This document shows positions 31,274 to 40,258 of a stretch of DNA of 64,000 nt, in pieces (the stretch's first letter is position 1; each line of letters begins with the position of its first letter). The DNA lies in the NCBI RefSeq assembly GCF_018326005.1, contig NZ_AP021903.1:6073501-6137500 (forward strand). Direction: 5' to 3'. This stretch comes from Pseudomonas sp. Seg1 (GTDB lineage Bacteria > Pseudomonadota > Gammaproteobacteria > Pseudomonadales > Pseudomonadaceae). The notes beneath the pieces are model-generated. The model was not told the origin of the DNA and did no database searches. It saw only the letters and a program-made list of their open reading frames with translations. The position numbers were made by a program, and so were the translations under genes.

Positions 31274-31312
31274 TAAAAAACGCCCCCGGTCTTTTGATCG
31301 GGGGCGTTTTTA
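31274..31312 (-). terminator. Intrinsic terminator of yceI
   Basis: AAAAAACGCCCCCGGTC and GATCGGGGGCGTTTTT form a strong stem. It works for yceI, which reads leftwards into it, and is symmetric enough to act in both directions. Confidence 0.9.
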
Positions 31313-31327
31313 TGTGGCCGGGGAAAG

Positions 31328-31906
31328 TTATTTAACTTTCACACCTTCCAGCGAGATGTCCAGGTCCGCGGTTTGCGAGGAAGGACCTGGGCCCTTGATC
31401 CCGAAATCGTTCAGGTTAAGCGTGGTCTTGGCGTTAAAGCCAGCACGTTCGCCGCCCCATGGATCCTTGCCTTCGCCGTTGAACGTGGCCTTGAAGGTCA
31501 CAGGCTTGGTCACACCGTGCAGGGTCAGGTCACCGGTCACGTCAGCGGTCTTGTCACCGGTCGACTTGACGGCGGTGGAGACGAACTTGGCGTCAGCGAA
31601 TTTGCCCACGTCGAGGAAGTCTTTGCTGGCGATGTGCTTGTCACGCTCGGCATGGTTCGACCACAGGCTGGCGGTTTTCACGTCAACGGCAATCTTGCTG
31701 GCTTCAGGCTTGGCCGAATCCCACGAGAAAGTACCGTCGAAGTCTTTGAACGTACCGTGGATGAAGCTGTAACCCAGGTGGCTGATTTTCCAGTCAACGA
31801 AGGCGTGCTGGCCTTCCTTGTCGATTTTGTAATCCGCAGCCATGGCCTGACCAGCCGAGAGCAGTGCAGAACCGATTGCCAGAGCGGCCAGAGTCTTTTT
31901 CAACAT
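31328..31906 (-). CDS. yceI: YceI-family periplasmic protein
   Basis: The 192-residue protein has a signal peptide ([20 protein letters not shown]) and the lipocalin-like YceI barrel, seen in [20 protein letters not shown] and [19 protein letters not shown]. Family members bind isoprenoid quinones. It lies 31 bp after a cytochrome b561 gene, the usual pairing, which suggests a shared quinone-linked periplasmic task. A strong terminator ends the unit. Confidence 0.93.
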   Translation of the reverse strand: MLKKTLAALAIGSALLSAGQAMAADYKIDKEGQHAFVDWKISHLGYSFIHGTFKDFDGTFSWDSAKPEASKIAVDVKTASLWSNHAERDKHIASKDFLDVGKFADAKFVSTAVKSTGDKTADVTGDLTLHGVTKPVTFKATFNGEGKDPWGGERAGFNAKTTLNLNDFGIKGPGPSSQTADLDISLEGVKVK

Positions 31907-31937
31907 GCTTTCTTTTCCTTTGAGTCGAGGTTGAACT

Positions 31938-32489
31938 TCAGGCTTTGCGACCGAGCATTCGCGTCAGGGTCGCATCACGATCGATAAAGTGGTGCTTCAA
32001 TGCTGCCAACGCATGGAGACCGGAAAAAATTACCAGCGCCCACGCCAGCCAGAGATGAATCACCCCAGCGGTATCTGCCTGATCCGGTAGCCCGGAGACC
32101 AGTGCAGGAACTTCAAACAGGCCAAACACCGGAATCCCGACACCGTCTGCGGTGGAAATCAGGTAACCGGCAATCATCACAGCGAACAGCGCCAGATACA
32201 GAAACCCGTGGCCGAACTTGGCGCCGATGCGGGTCATGCGGCTGTAGCTTTGCAGCGTCGGCGGCGGTGGGCTGATAAAGCGCCACACCACCCGCAAGAC
32301 CATCACACCGAGCAGCACCAGACCGATGCTCTTGTGCAGATCCGGCGCGTCTTTGCGCCAGGTACTGTAGTAATCCAGCCCGACCATCCACAGACCCAAC
32401 GCGAACAGCCCGAAGACCACCAGCGCCACGCCCCAGTGCATGAAGATGCTGACCCAACCATAGCGCGAAGAAGAGTTACGTAGCTGCAT
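31938..32489 (-). CDS. Cytochrome b561
   Basis: The 183-residue inner-membrane protein has four helices with conserved haem-ligand His residues, in [37 protein letters not shown] and the later [19 protein letters not shown]. It moves electrons between quinol and periplasmic partners. ATG 32489 is preferred over 32519 because AGGAT lies about 9 bases before it and the family starts close to the first helix. It is upstream of yceI in one unit. Confidence 0.92.
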   Translation of the reverse strand: MQLRNSSSRYGWVSIFMHWGVALVVFGLFALGLWMVGLDYYSTWRKDAPDLHKSIGLVLLGVMVLRVVWRFISPPPPTLQSYSRMTRIGAKFGHGFLYLALFAVMIAGYLISTADGVGIPVFGLFEVPALVSGLPDQADTAGVIHLWLAWALVIFSGLHALAALKHHFIDRDATLTRMLGRKA

Positions 32490-32678
32490 TGCCCAAATCC
32501 TGTGAGAACTGCGAACCAAGACTAGCGAGTTATCTATCGAATTAAAGCGGAAAATTTCGCTTTGAAATATCGAGAAATACGATCAAGAGTCTGGAAGTGG
32601 TGAATTAAGGAAGGATTAAAAGGAAAAGTGCGGAGGGATGCTAGGTGGAAGATCCTGAAGATGTGCTGTTTGAACAGG

Positions 32679-32779
32679 CCTCATCGCGGGCAAGCCCGCT
32701 CCCACAGTGGTCGGTGGCGGTCACAAATTCTGCGTTCACCTCAGAAACCTGTGGGAGCTGGCTTGCCCGCGATGAGGCC
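32679..32779. repeat. REPIN (TGTGGGAGCGGGCTTGCCCG type)
   Basis: CATCGCGGGCAAGCCCGCTC and inverse GAGCTGGCTTGCCCGCGATG. The 348-bp gap from 32490 to 32837 otherwise holds only a terminator. Confidence 0.85.
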
Positions 32780-32788
32780 GTTACAGGC

Positions 32789-32822
32789 AAAAAAAAGCGC
32801 GGCATAAGTGCCGCGCTTCTTC
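32789..32822 (-). terminator. Intrinsic terminator of the amine oxidase gene
   Basis: AAAAAAGCGCGGCA and TGCCGCGCTTCTT are inverse arms 15 bp beyond the stop codon; the long A run on the plus strand is the T run for the minus-strand gene. Confidence 0.85.
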
Positions 32823-32837
32823 ATTCACCACAAGGCC

Positions 32838-34607
32838 TTACTGCACCTTGGTCTCAGTCGCTGCAGCAGGCTTGGCTGCTGGCTTCTTCGCCGGTTCAGC
32901 CTTCTTCGCTGCCGGTTTCGCCGCAGGCTTTTTCACTTCGGTTTTAGCCGCAGGCTTCTTCGCCGCTGGCTTGGCCGCCGCTTTCTTCGCAGGCTCGGCT
33001 TTCACCGGAGCGGCAGGCTTCGGTGCCTCCACCGGAGCTGGCGCAGGTGCCGGGGTCGGCGCAGGCGCTGGAGCGACCGGAGCTGGAGCCGGCTCTGGCG
33101 CTTTCACAGGCTCAGGCTTCTTCTCGTCATCCGAACCACCAAACAGATTGCTGAAGAAGTTGCCCTTCTTCGCTGCCACGGCACCCGCCGCGCCTGCCGC
33201 TGCTGCGGCCGGTACCACTTTCGCCGGTTCAAACGATTTGCCAGCTGCCAGATCTTCAACCTGACTGGCCGCACGCTGGCCGGTGCGCAGCGCGCCTTCC
33301 AGTGTGCCCGGGTACAAGGTGTCGGTGTGTTCGCCGGCGAACGCTACGCGTTGCAGCGGACGTTCCCAGATACGCCAGAACTTGCTGATCTGGCCCGGGC
33401 CGTAAGCCAGGTAGGCGCCGCCCATCGACGGGTCGGTGCTGTAGCGACGGATTTCATAACCGGTGAACGAGCCACGGGCCTGTGGATAAAACGCGTGCAG
33501 ACGGATCAGCACCTGATCGACCATCTGCTTGTCGCCAAACGCCTGCATCACACGGGCGTTGTCGCCAGAGAGGTTGATCACCACGTTGGCGCCGCCCTTC
33601 AGCGCTGGCTCGATCCAGAGCATGCCCAGACCGGCGTTGCTGTAGATCTCGCCGGACATGCGCGCCTTGCTTTCCCACACCGGCGTCTTGAACTTCAGCA
33701 TGATCTGGTCGCGCCAGCCGTAGTTGGTGCCCTTGATCGCGGCCAGGTGCTGAGCGTCCAGCGCCGGGGTCAGCGCAATCTTGTTCAGCGCGCGCAGTGG
33801 CACGGCCAGCACCACGTAGTCGGCCTGGTAGCCAACACTGCCGACTTTGACGGTCACGCCGTCCTTGTCCTGAGTGATGGCCGAGACCGGCGAGTTGGTC
33901 TTGATGGTCTTGATCTGTTTGACGAACGCCTGTGCCAGCACCTGGCTGCCGCCGACCAGACGCGAAGCGCGCAGGTCACGGTCGGAGATGCCGCGATAGA
34001 CGCGGTTCTGCTGAGCGAAATACAGCAGCGACAGGCGCGAAGGCTCGTCGTAGTGAGTGCGGATGTCCTGGTTGATCAACTGACGCGCCGTGGCCGGCAG
34101 GTTCTGCTTGTCGAGCCAGCTCGACACGTTGATCTGATCCAGTGCGTGCAGAGTGTTGGTCGCCGCCGGGTTTTGCGGGTCATCAATCGAACGCGCCAGA
34201 TCGTCGAGGGTTTTCTGATAGCGCTTCAAGGCATCGGCGGTGGCCGGTTGCTTGGTCGCCAGATCAGCAGCAGAGAAATACTCGCCGTCGATCAGATAAC
34301 CCGGCGTCCGCACGAATTCCGGCGCTGGCGTGGTGCCCAGCTTGAAAGTCGAAACGTACTTGTTCAGCACCGGCTGGGTCTTGTCGTTGCCGATCCACTC
34401 GCTGGTGGCCATGCCCGAGCGACCGCCCAGACTTGGCTTGGCTTCCAGCAGCGTGACCTGCCAGCCTTTGTTTTGCAGTTCGTAAGCGGCGGTCAGGCCC
34501 GACAGGCCGCCGCCGATCACGATTGCGGTTTTATCCTTGGCCAGCGCCGTAACGCTGAACAGCCCCAACATCACCAGCGCACAGGCGCGCAGCCAACCGA
34601 CAGACAT
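32838..34607 (-). CDS. FAD-dependent amine oxidase with a histone-like Ala/Lys/Pro tail
   Basis: The 589-residue protein has a signal-like N terminus (ACALVMLGLFSVTALAKD) and the FAD motif AIVIGGGLSGLTAAYEL. The flavin amine oxidase domain runs to about 450, with VAFAGEHTDTLYPGTLEGAL near its end. The last 135 or so residues are a separate low-complexity tail. It starts with KKGNFFSNLFGGSDDEKK, passes through Pro/Ala repeats (PAPAPVAPAPAPTPAPAPAP) and ends in Lys/Ala/Pro repeats (KKPAAKPAAKKAEPAKKPA) that resemble the tail of AlgP or histone H1. Substrate is unknown. It is divergent from bioA. Confidence 0.87.
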   Translation of the reverse strand: MSVGWLRACALVMLGLFSVTALAKDKTAIVIGGGLSGLTAAYELQNKGWQVTLLEAKPSLGGRSGMATSEWIGNDKTQPVLNKYVSTFKLGTTPAPEFVRTPGYLIDGEYFSAADLATKQPATADALKRYQKTLDDLARSIDDPQNPAATNTLHALDQINVSSWLDKQNLPATARQLINQDIRTHYDEPSRLSLLYFAQQNRVYRGISDRDLRASRLVGGSQVLAQAFVKQIKTIKTNSPVSAITQDKDGVTVKVGSVGYQADYVVLAVPLRALNKIALTPALDAQHLAAIKGTNYGWRDQIMLKFKTPVWESKARMSGEIYSNAGLGMLWIEPALKGGANVVINLSGDNARVMQAFGDKQMVDQVLIRLHAFYPQARGSFTGYEIRRYSTDPSMGGAYLAYGPGQISKFWRIWERPLQRVAFAGEHTDTLYPGTLEGALRTGQRAASQVEDLAAGKSFEPAKVVPAAAAAGAAGAVAAKKGNFFSNLFGGSDDEKKPEPVKAPEPAPAPVAPAPAPTPAPAPAPVEAPKPAAPVKAEPAKKAAAKPAAKKPAAKTEVKKPAAKPAAKKAEPAKKPAAKPAAATETKVQ

Positions 34608-34830
34608 TCAGCGAACTCCGGAAAAACACGTAGGAAAAAGCAGTTTTGCGGGTCAGACGACCCAAAGAACCGCGAAGAATACGTCAGCCATCAAAACGCC
34701 GCCAGCGACGTCTATCGGCCCATACAAAGTAGCTCAATCGACACAATGGGTTGTCCCGACGCGATGCATTGCATAGGCTTGCGCGATTGTTTGCCCGCGC
34801 CAGACGCGAGCCGCCTCGAGGAGACTGTAA

Positions 34831-36237
34831 ATGGGCCTGAATAACCAGTGGATGCAACGCGATCTCGCGGTGCTGTGGCATCCCTGCACCCAGATGAAAG
34901 ACCACGAACAGCTGCCGCTGATCCCGATCAAGCGCGGCGAAGGCGTCTGGCTCGAAGACTTCGAAGGCAAGCGCTACCTCGACGCGGTCAGCTCGTGGTG
35001 GGTCAATGTGTTCGGCCACGCCAACCCGCGCATCAACCAGCGCATCAAGGATCAGGTCGATCAACTGGAACACGTGATTCTGGCCGGTTTCAGCCATCAA
35101 CCGGTGATCGAGCTGTCCGAGCGTCTGGTGAAGATGACGCCGGAAGGCCTGAACCGGGTGTTCTACGCCGATAACGGGTCGTCCTGCATCGAAGTCGCGC
35201 TGAAAATGAGCTTTCACTACTGGCTCAATCGCGGCCAGCCTGCCAAGAAGCGCTTTGTCACTCTGACCAACAGCTACCACGGCGAAACCATGGCGGCGAT
35301 GGCCGTTGGCGACGTGCCGCTGTTCACCGAGACCTATAAAGCGCTGCTGATGGACACCATCAAGGTGCCGAGCCCGGATTGCTACGGGCGCCCTGAAGGC
35401 ATGAGCTGGGCAGAGCACTCGCGCAATATGTTCGCGGCCATGGAGCAAACCCTGGCCGAGCATCATGACAGTGTTGCGGCAGTGATCGTCGAGCCGCTGA
35501 TTCAAGGCGCCGGCGGCATGCGCATGTATCACCCGGTGTATCTGAAACTGCTGCGCGAGGCCTGCGACCGCTACGGCGTGCATTTGATCCTCGACGAAAT
35601 CGCCGTCGGCTTCGGCCGTACCGGGACGATGTTTGCCTGCGAGCAGGCCGGCATCCGTCCGGACTTCCTCTGCCTGTCCAAGGCCCTGACCGGTGGTTAC
35701 CTGCCGCTGGCGGCGTGCCTGACCACCGACGAGGTTTACAGCGCGTTCTACGACGATTATCCAACACTGCGCGCCTTCCTCCATTCGCACAGCTACACCG
35801 GCAATCCGCTGGCGTGCGCGGCGGCGTTGGCGACGCTGGATATCTTCGAGCAGGACAATGTGATCGAGAACAACAAGGCACTGGCCCAGCGCATGGCCTC
35901 GGCGACGGCACATCTGGTCGATCACCCGAACGTCTCTGAAGTGCGCCAGACCGGCATGGTGCTGGCCATCGAGATGGTCAAGGATAAAGCCACGAAAGAG
36001 GCCTACCCTTGGCAGGAGCGCCGTGGCTTGAAGGTGTTCCAGCATGCGCTGGAGCGTGGCGCGTTGCTGCGGCCGCTGGGCAGCGTGGTGTATTTCCTGC
36101 CGCCGTACGTGATCACCCCGGAACAGATCGACTTCCTCGCCGAAGTCGCCAGCGAAGGTATCGACATTGCTACGCGTGACAGTGTCAGCGTGGCGGTGCC
36201 GAAAGACTTTCACCCCGGTTTCCGCGATCCGGGCTGA
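34831..36237 (+). CDS. bioA: Adenosylmethionine-8-amino-7-oxononanoate aminotransferase
   Basis: BioA transfers an amino group from SAM to KAPA to give DAPA in biotin synthesis, using pyridoxal phosphate. The 468 residues show WHPCTQMKDHEQLPLIPIKR at the N terminus (typical of BioA), SSWWVNVFGHANPRIN, LILDEIAVGFGRTG and the PLP lysine in LSKALTGGYLPL. GAGGAG lies before ATG 34831. It is alone here; the other bio genes are not in the window. Confidence 0.93.
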   Translation: MGLNNQWMQRDLAVLWHPCTQMKDHEQLPLIPIKRGEGVWLEDFEGKRYLDAVSSWWVNVFGHANPRINQRIKDQVDQLEHVILAGFSHQPVIELSERLVKMTPEGLNRVFYADNGSSCIEVALKMSFHYWLNRGQPAKKRFVTLTNSYHGETMAAMAVGDVPLFTETYKALLMDTIKVPSPDCYGRPEGMSWAEHSRNMFAAMEQTLAEHHDSVAAVIVEPLIQGAGGMRMYHPVYLKLLREACDRYGVHLILDEIAVGFGRTGTMFACEQAGIRPDFLCLSKALTGGYLPLAACLTTDEVYSAFYDDYPTLRAFLHSHSYTGNPLACAAALATLDIFEQDNVIENNKALAQRMASATAHLVDHPNVSEVRQTGMVLAIEMVKDKATKEAYPWQERRGLKVFQHALERGALLRPLGSVVYFLPPYVITPEQIDFLAEVASEGIDIATRDSVSVAVPKDFHPGFRDPG

Positions 36238-36276
36238 TCTATTTCACTTAAGCTTCAGCGGTGACCGGACTACAGT

Positions 36277-36348
36277 CATCGCTGGCAAGCCAGCTCCCAC
36301 AGGTTCTGCGCAAAACCTTGTGGGAGCTGGCTTGCCAGCGATGGGGCC
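36277..36348. repeat. REPIN (TGGGAGCTGGCTTGCCAGCG type)
   Basis: CATCGCTGGCAAGCCAGCTC and inverse GAGCTGGCTTGCCAGCGATG between bioA and rsmE. Confidence 0.87.
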
Positions 36349-36381
36349 GCCAGACTTTTACAAACTTTACAGAGACCCCGC

Positions 36382-37101
36382 ATGAGACTGTCCCGCTTCT
36401 TTATCGACGCCCCCCTGAGCACTGGCGAACACGAATTGCCGGAAGCCCAGGCGCATTACATCAGCCGCGTGCTGCGCATGGCCGAGGGCGATGCGGTGCA
36501 GCTGTTCGACGGCTCCGGTCATGAGTTTCGCGGATCGCTGGTAGAAGTCGGCAAGAAACGCGTCGTCGTACAGATAGACGAACAATTGCCCGGCCAGGTC
36601 GAATCGCCGCTGCAGATCCACCTCGGCCAGGGCCTTTCCCGTGGCGAGCGGATGGACTGGGCGATCCAGAAAGCCACCGAGTTGGGCGTGAATGAAATCA
36701 CCCCGATCTTCAGCGACCGCTGCGAAGTCCGCCTGAAGGACGAACGCGCCGACAAACGCCTGCTGCACTGGCGTCAGGTGGCGATCAGCGCTTGTGAGCA
36801 ATGCGGGCGTTCGCGGGTGCCGGTGATTCATCCGCCGGTGCTGTTGGCGGACTGGATCAAACAGACCGAGGCTGATCTGAAGCTGGTGCTGCACCCGGTT
36901 GCCCAGCCGATGGTGAGCCATGCCAAACCGGCGACGTTGGCGTTTCTGATCGGGCCTGAGGGTGGGCTGACGGATGCTGAGGTTGAGCAGGCCAAGGGCA
37001 ACGGCTTCCATGCCGCCCGCCTCGGCCCGCGAGTGTTGCGCACCGAGACCGCGCCGGTGGTTGCACTGGCGGTGGCCCAACAACTTTGGGGTGATTTCTA
37101 G
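36382..37101 (+). CDS. rsmE: 16S rRNA m3U1498 methyltransferase
   Basis: RsmE methylates N3 of U1498 in 16S rRNA with SAM. The 239 residues have an N-terminal PUA-like domain (HYISRVLRMAEGDAVQLFDG) and a C-terminal SPOUT knot with FLIGPEGGLTDAEVEQA and LGPRVLRTETAPVVAL. Length and motifs fit the family exactly. It lies 144 bp after bioA, separated by a REPIN. Confidence 0.96.
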   Translation: MRLSRFFIDAPLSTGEHELPEAQAHYISRVLRMAEGDAVQLFDGSGHEFRGSLVEVGKKRVVVQIDEQLPGQVESPLQIHLGQGLSRGERMDWAIQKATELGVNEITPIFSDRCEVRLKDERADKRLLHWRQVAISACEQCGRSRVPVIHPPVLLADWIKQTEADLKLVLHPVAQPMVSHAKPATLAFLIGPEGGLTDAEVEQAKGNGFHAARLGPRVLRTETAPVVALAVAQQLWGDF

Positions 37102-37104
37102 GAC

Positions 37105-37200
37105 GCCATCGCTGGCAAGCCAGCTCCCACAGATTTCTTGTTGACCACAACATTTGTGAACAACACTGAACCCTGTGGGAGCTGGCTTGCCAGCGATTGG
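37105..37200. repeat. REPIN (TGGGAGCTGGCTTGCCAGCG type)
   Basis: Inverted pair starting 4 bp after the rsmE stop and ending 13 bp before the convergent PAQR gene stop. Confidence 0.87.
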
Positions 37201-37212
37201 CAGCGCCTCGGT

Positions 37213-37830
37213 CTACAGGACGTAAAACATAATCGCCACAAAGTGCAGCAGGCTCCCGGCGATGACGAACAGATGCCAGATCCCGTGTGCATGTCGCAAC
37301 CGGTGGTCCAGGGCAAAAAAGATAATCCCCACGGTGTACAGCACGCCGCCCGTGGCCAGCCAGGCAAAACCGATGGTGCCCAGCGCCGCAATCAATGGCT
37401 TGACCGCCACCAGCACGATCCAGCCCATCACCGCGTAGATCACGATCGACAGAATCCGCGCCTCGGAACGCGGTTTGATCTCCTGCAAGATCCCGATCAG
37501 CGCCAGCCCCCAGACAATCCCGAACAGCGTCCAGCCCCACACCCCGCGCAGGGTCACCAGACAGAACGGCGTATAACTGCCGGCAATCAACAGGTAGATC
37601 GAAAAGTGATCAACCTTCTTCATGATCGCTTTTTTGCGCCCGCGCACGCTGTGGTACACGGTCGATGCGCTGTAAAGCACCAGCAGGGTGAAAGCGTAAA
37701 TCGCCACACTGACAATCTTCCATGGACTGCCATCCAGGCTGGCGATCACCAGCATCCACACCCCGCCGATAAAAGCCGCCACCGCCCCGACCAGATGGGT
37801 CCAGGCGTTCAATCGTTCTCCGTGATACAT
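37213..37830 (-). CDS. PAQR/hemolysin III-family membrane protein
   Basis: The 205-residue protein has seven membrane helices. The family motifs are ASTVYHSVRGRKKAIMKKVD with its conserved Ser and His, DHFSIYLLIAGSYTPFCL, and a C-terminal LRHAHGIWHLFVIAGSLLHF with metal-binding His residues. Despite the old name, there is no firm reason to see it as a toxin; PAQR proteins are hydrolase-like membrane enzymes or lipid-homeostasis factors. Confidence 0.9.
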   Translation of the reverse strand: MYHGERLNAWTHLVGAVAAFIGGVWMLVIASLDGSPWKIVSVAIYAFTLLVLYSASTVYHSVRGRKKAIMKKVDHFSIYLLIAGSYTPFCLVTLRGVWGWTLFGIVWGLALIGILQEIKPRSEARILSIVIYAVMGWIVLVAVKPLIAALGTIGFAWLATGGVLYTVGIIFFALDHRLRHAHGIWHLFVIAGSLLHFVAIMFYVL

Positions 37831-37972
37831 GTATCGCTCACCTCAATATTCATTACCGCAGCGCGCAAGGCTCGGGCCTTGAGCGTAAAAGCGCAATGTT
37901 TCTGTTCAACGCGAACCTGCGCGTGCCCGGTTAATTGGGCACAATCGGCCGATACCAAAAAGAGTCCACGCC

Positions 37973-38893
37973 ATGCTGATCGACGAAGAATTGACCCTGA
38001 AAAAACTCGAGGTGTTCCTCGCCTTCATGCGCACCGGCAATCTGGCCCGCGCCGCTGCCGAATTGCAGACCAGCAATGTCAGCGTGCATCGCGCGATTCA
38101 CTCGCTGGAGAGTGCCCTGCGTTGTCCGCTGTTCAAGCACGAAGGCCGCAACCTGACACCACTGGAAAGCGCTTATGTGCTGGAAGAACGCGCACAGAAG
38201 CTGATTCAGGACGTGGTCGAAAGCGTACGCCTGACCCGCGAAGCCGCCGGGTTCTCCGCTGAACGTTTCAAGCTTGGCTCGTTGTATTCGCTGACGGTGA
38301 AGACCGTACCGCAACTGATCATGGGCCTGAAGATCCGCCGCAGCGAACTCAACATCGATCTGATTCTTGGCTCAAACATCGACCTGCTCTACAAGCTGAA
38401 GAACATGGAAGTCGACGCGATCCTGGTGTCGCTGGACGACAGCATCAACGACCCGGATTGCGAGCAGATTGCGCTGTTTTCCGATGACATTTTTCTCGCG
38501 ACGCCAGCAGATTCAAGGTTTGCCCAGCGCAGTGAGGTGGATTTGGCGGAAGTACGTGATGAAACGTTCATCACGCTGACCCAAGGCTTCGCGACCCATC
38601 AGGATGGTGTGCGGGTTTTCAAGCAGGCGGGGTTCGAACCGAAAGTGGCGATGCAGGTGAATGACATTTTCACGCTGCTGAGCATGGTCAGTTCAGGGGT
38701 GGGTTATGCGTTGCTGCCAGGGCGGATTGCGGCGGTGTATGAGAACCGGGTGAAGTTGATTCCGTTGCAGGAGAAGTACCGGTTGCAGCAGCACATTGGT
38801 GTGGTGTTCTTGAAGGCCAAGGAGAGGGATCCGAATCTGCTGGCGTTGTTGGCGGAGTGTCGGATGTATGCCAATCGGCAGATCACCCCATGA
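37973..38893 (+). CDS. mdcR: LysR-family regulator of malonate use, MdcR
   Basis: The 306-residue protein has an N-terminal LysR helix-turn-helix (FLAFMRTGNLARAAAELQTS) and an effector domain from about residue 95. It is placed at the end of, and convergent to, the mdc/mad operon. MdcR is known as the malonate-responsive activator of mdc genes. A likely target dyad with T-N11-A form lies upstream of mdcA at 46339. The stop codon falls in the first bases of a repeat. Confidence 0.9.
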   Translation: MLIDEELTLKKLEVFLAFMRTGNLARAAAELQTSNVSVHRAIHSLESALRCPLFKHEGRNLTPLESAYVLEERAQKLIQDVVESVRLTREAAGFSAERFKLGSLYSLTVKTVPQLIMGLKIRRSELNIDLILGSNIDLLYKLKNMEVDAILVSLDDSINDPDCEQIALFSDDIFLATPADSRFAQRSEVDLAEVRDETFITLTQGFATHQDGVRVFKQAGFEPKVAMQVNDIFTLLSMVSSGVGYALLPGRIAAVYENRVKLIPLQEKYRLQQHIGVVFLKAKERDPNLLALLAECRMYANRQITP

Positions 38894-38999
38894 TCGTTCC
38901 CATGCTCCGCGTGGGAATGCCTCAATGGACGCTCCGCGTCCGCTTTGGGACGCAGAGCGTCCCGGGCTGCATTCCCACGCAGAGCGTGGGAACGATCAG
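38891..38999. repeat. Long palindromic repeat (GTTCCCACGCTCTGCGTGGG type)
   Basis: TGATCGTTCCCA at the left and TGGGAACGATCA at the right enclose two more inverted arms (GCGTGGGAATGC / GCATTCCCACGC and GGACGCTCCGCGTCC / GGGACGCAGAGCGTCC). This gives a large cruciform between convergent mdcR and madM. It is a different repeat family from the REPINs and may stop transcription from both sides. Confidence 0.85.
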
Positions 39000-39009
39000 T
39001 TAGAGAGGC

Positions 39010-39774
39010 TCAGCCCACAATCCCGCGAACAATGAAGTACAACAACGAAGGCCCCAGCAAGCACCCCAGCCCGGTATGGAACGTAGCCGTCAGCGCCCCA
39101 TAAGGCACCAACCGCCGATCCGTCGCCGCCAGCCCAGCCGTCACCCCGCTCACCGTCCCGGCCAACCCGCCAAACACCATCGCCGAACGCGGATTATCCA
39201 GGCCCATCCAACGCGCCGCGACCGGCGTGCCGACCATCACCAGAATCGCCTTGATCAACCCGGTGGCAATCGACAGCGCCATCACATCCGAACTCGCACC
39301 AATCGCCGCCCCCGTCACCGGCCCGACGATATAAGTCACCGCGCCCGCGCCAATGGTGGTCATGCTCACCGCATCGCGGTAACCGAAGGCCCAGGCCATG
39401 CTCGCGCCGACAATGAACGGCAGGATCGTGCCCAGCAGCAGCGCAATCACACCAATCATCCCGGCCTTCTTCGCCTCGGTCGCCTGCACTTCGAACGCGG
39501 TGGCGACGATCGCGAAATCACGCAACATCGCCCCGCCCATCAGGCCGATACCGGAGAACAGCGTCAGATCCGCCAGGCCCTTCTGCCCGCCAGTCATGGT
39601 GCCGCCGACCCAGGCCAATACCAGACCAATGACAATGGCAATCGCCGAGCCGTGAATGCGCCCGAACGTCAGACGTTTCGAGAGAATCACCGACACCCAC
39701 ATGATCACGCCGACGAAGGCGAAAGCAGTGACCAGACCGTTGTGTTCCAGACCGTTTTCAATGAGTGCCCACAT
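39010..39774 (-). CDS. madM: Malonate transporter subunit MadM
   Basis: The 254-residue inner-membrane protein has about eight helices, for example FAFVGVIMWVSVILSKRLTF, with small Gly-rich turns. With MadL it forms a malonate:sodium symporter. It starts one base beyond the madL stop and is the last gene of the operon, followed by the large palindrome at 38891. Confidence 0.93.
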   Translation of the reverse strand: MWALIENGLEHNGLVTAFAFVGVIMWVSVILSKRLTFGRIHGSAIAIVIGLVLAWVGGTMTGGQKGLADLTLFSGIGLMGGAMLRDFAIVATAFEVQATEAKKAGMIGVIALLLGTILPFIVGASMAWAFGYRDAVSMTTIGAGAVTYIVGPVTGAAIGASSDVMALSIATGLIKAILVMVGTPVAARWMGLDNPRSAMVFGGLAGTVSGVTAGLAATDRRLVPYGALTATFHTGLGCLLGPSLLYFIVRGIVG

Positions 39775-39775
39775 G

Positions 39776-40192
39776 TCAGCGACCTCCTACCGGGGTGCCG
39801 ACCGGAGTGACTTCCACCGGTTCGTCGGGCAATGGCTCGCCCTTATGGGTGCGGCTGATCAAGGCAATCGTGCAACCACACACCACCACCGAACCAATCG
39901 CCGCCAGCACCGCCACCGGTCCGCCGTGCAGGGCGGTGACGACGTTTTGTTGCGCAGCCATCGCCACCACCACCGGAATATACATCGCGCCCCAGAAGCC
40001 GACGCCCATCTCGCAATCCTTGGTCATGCCACCGCGCTTCTGCATCCACAACCGCGCGCAGATCAACAGGATCATGGCGATGCCGACCCCGCCGACATTG
40101 GATTTGACGCCCAGCAGCACACCGAGCATGTCACCCATGATCACCCCTGCCAGCGTACAGATCGCCAACAGCGCCACACCGTAAATAATCAT
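39776..40192 (-). CDS. madL: Malonate transporter subunit MadL
   Basis: The 138-residue membrane protein has four helices beginning MIIYGVALLAICTLAGVIMG, with GMTKDCEMGVGFWGAMYIPV in the middle, as in MadL. It partners MadM. ATG 40192 is preferred over 40207 because GAGGA lies 9 bases before it. It follows mdcH after 66 bp on the same strand. Confidence 0.92.
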   Translation of the reverse strand: MIIYGVALLAICTLAGVIMGDMLGVLLGVKSNVGGVGIAMILLICARLWMQKRGGMTKDCEMGVGFWGAMYIPVVVAMAAQQNVVTALHGGPVAVLAAIGSVVVCGCTIALISRTHKGEPLPDEPVEVTPVGTPVGGR

Positions 40193-40258
40193 TGTTGTAG
40201 TCCTCAAAGTGCATCGTCGAATGTTGTTTTTGTTGTTCGAAGCCTGAGTCGCGGCGGT

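Noticed and set aside
32808..34844. 678-codon open frame on the plus strand
   Set aside because: It is the antisense of the amine oxidase; the Arg/Leu-rich start is the reverse of the Lys/Ala tail.
37213..37830. Hemolysin toxin
   Set aside because: The hemolysin III name is historical; the sequence is a PAQR-type membrane protein.
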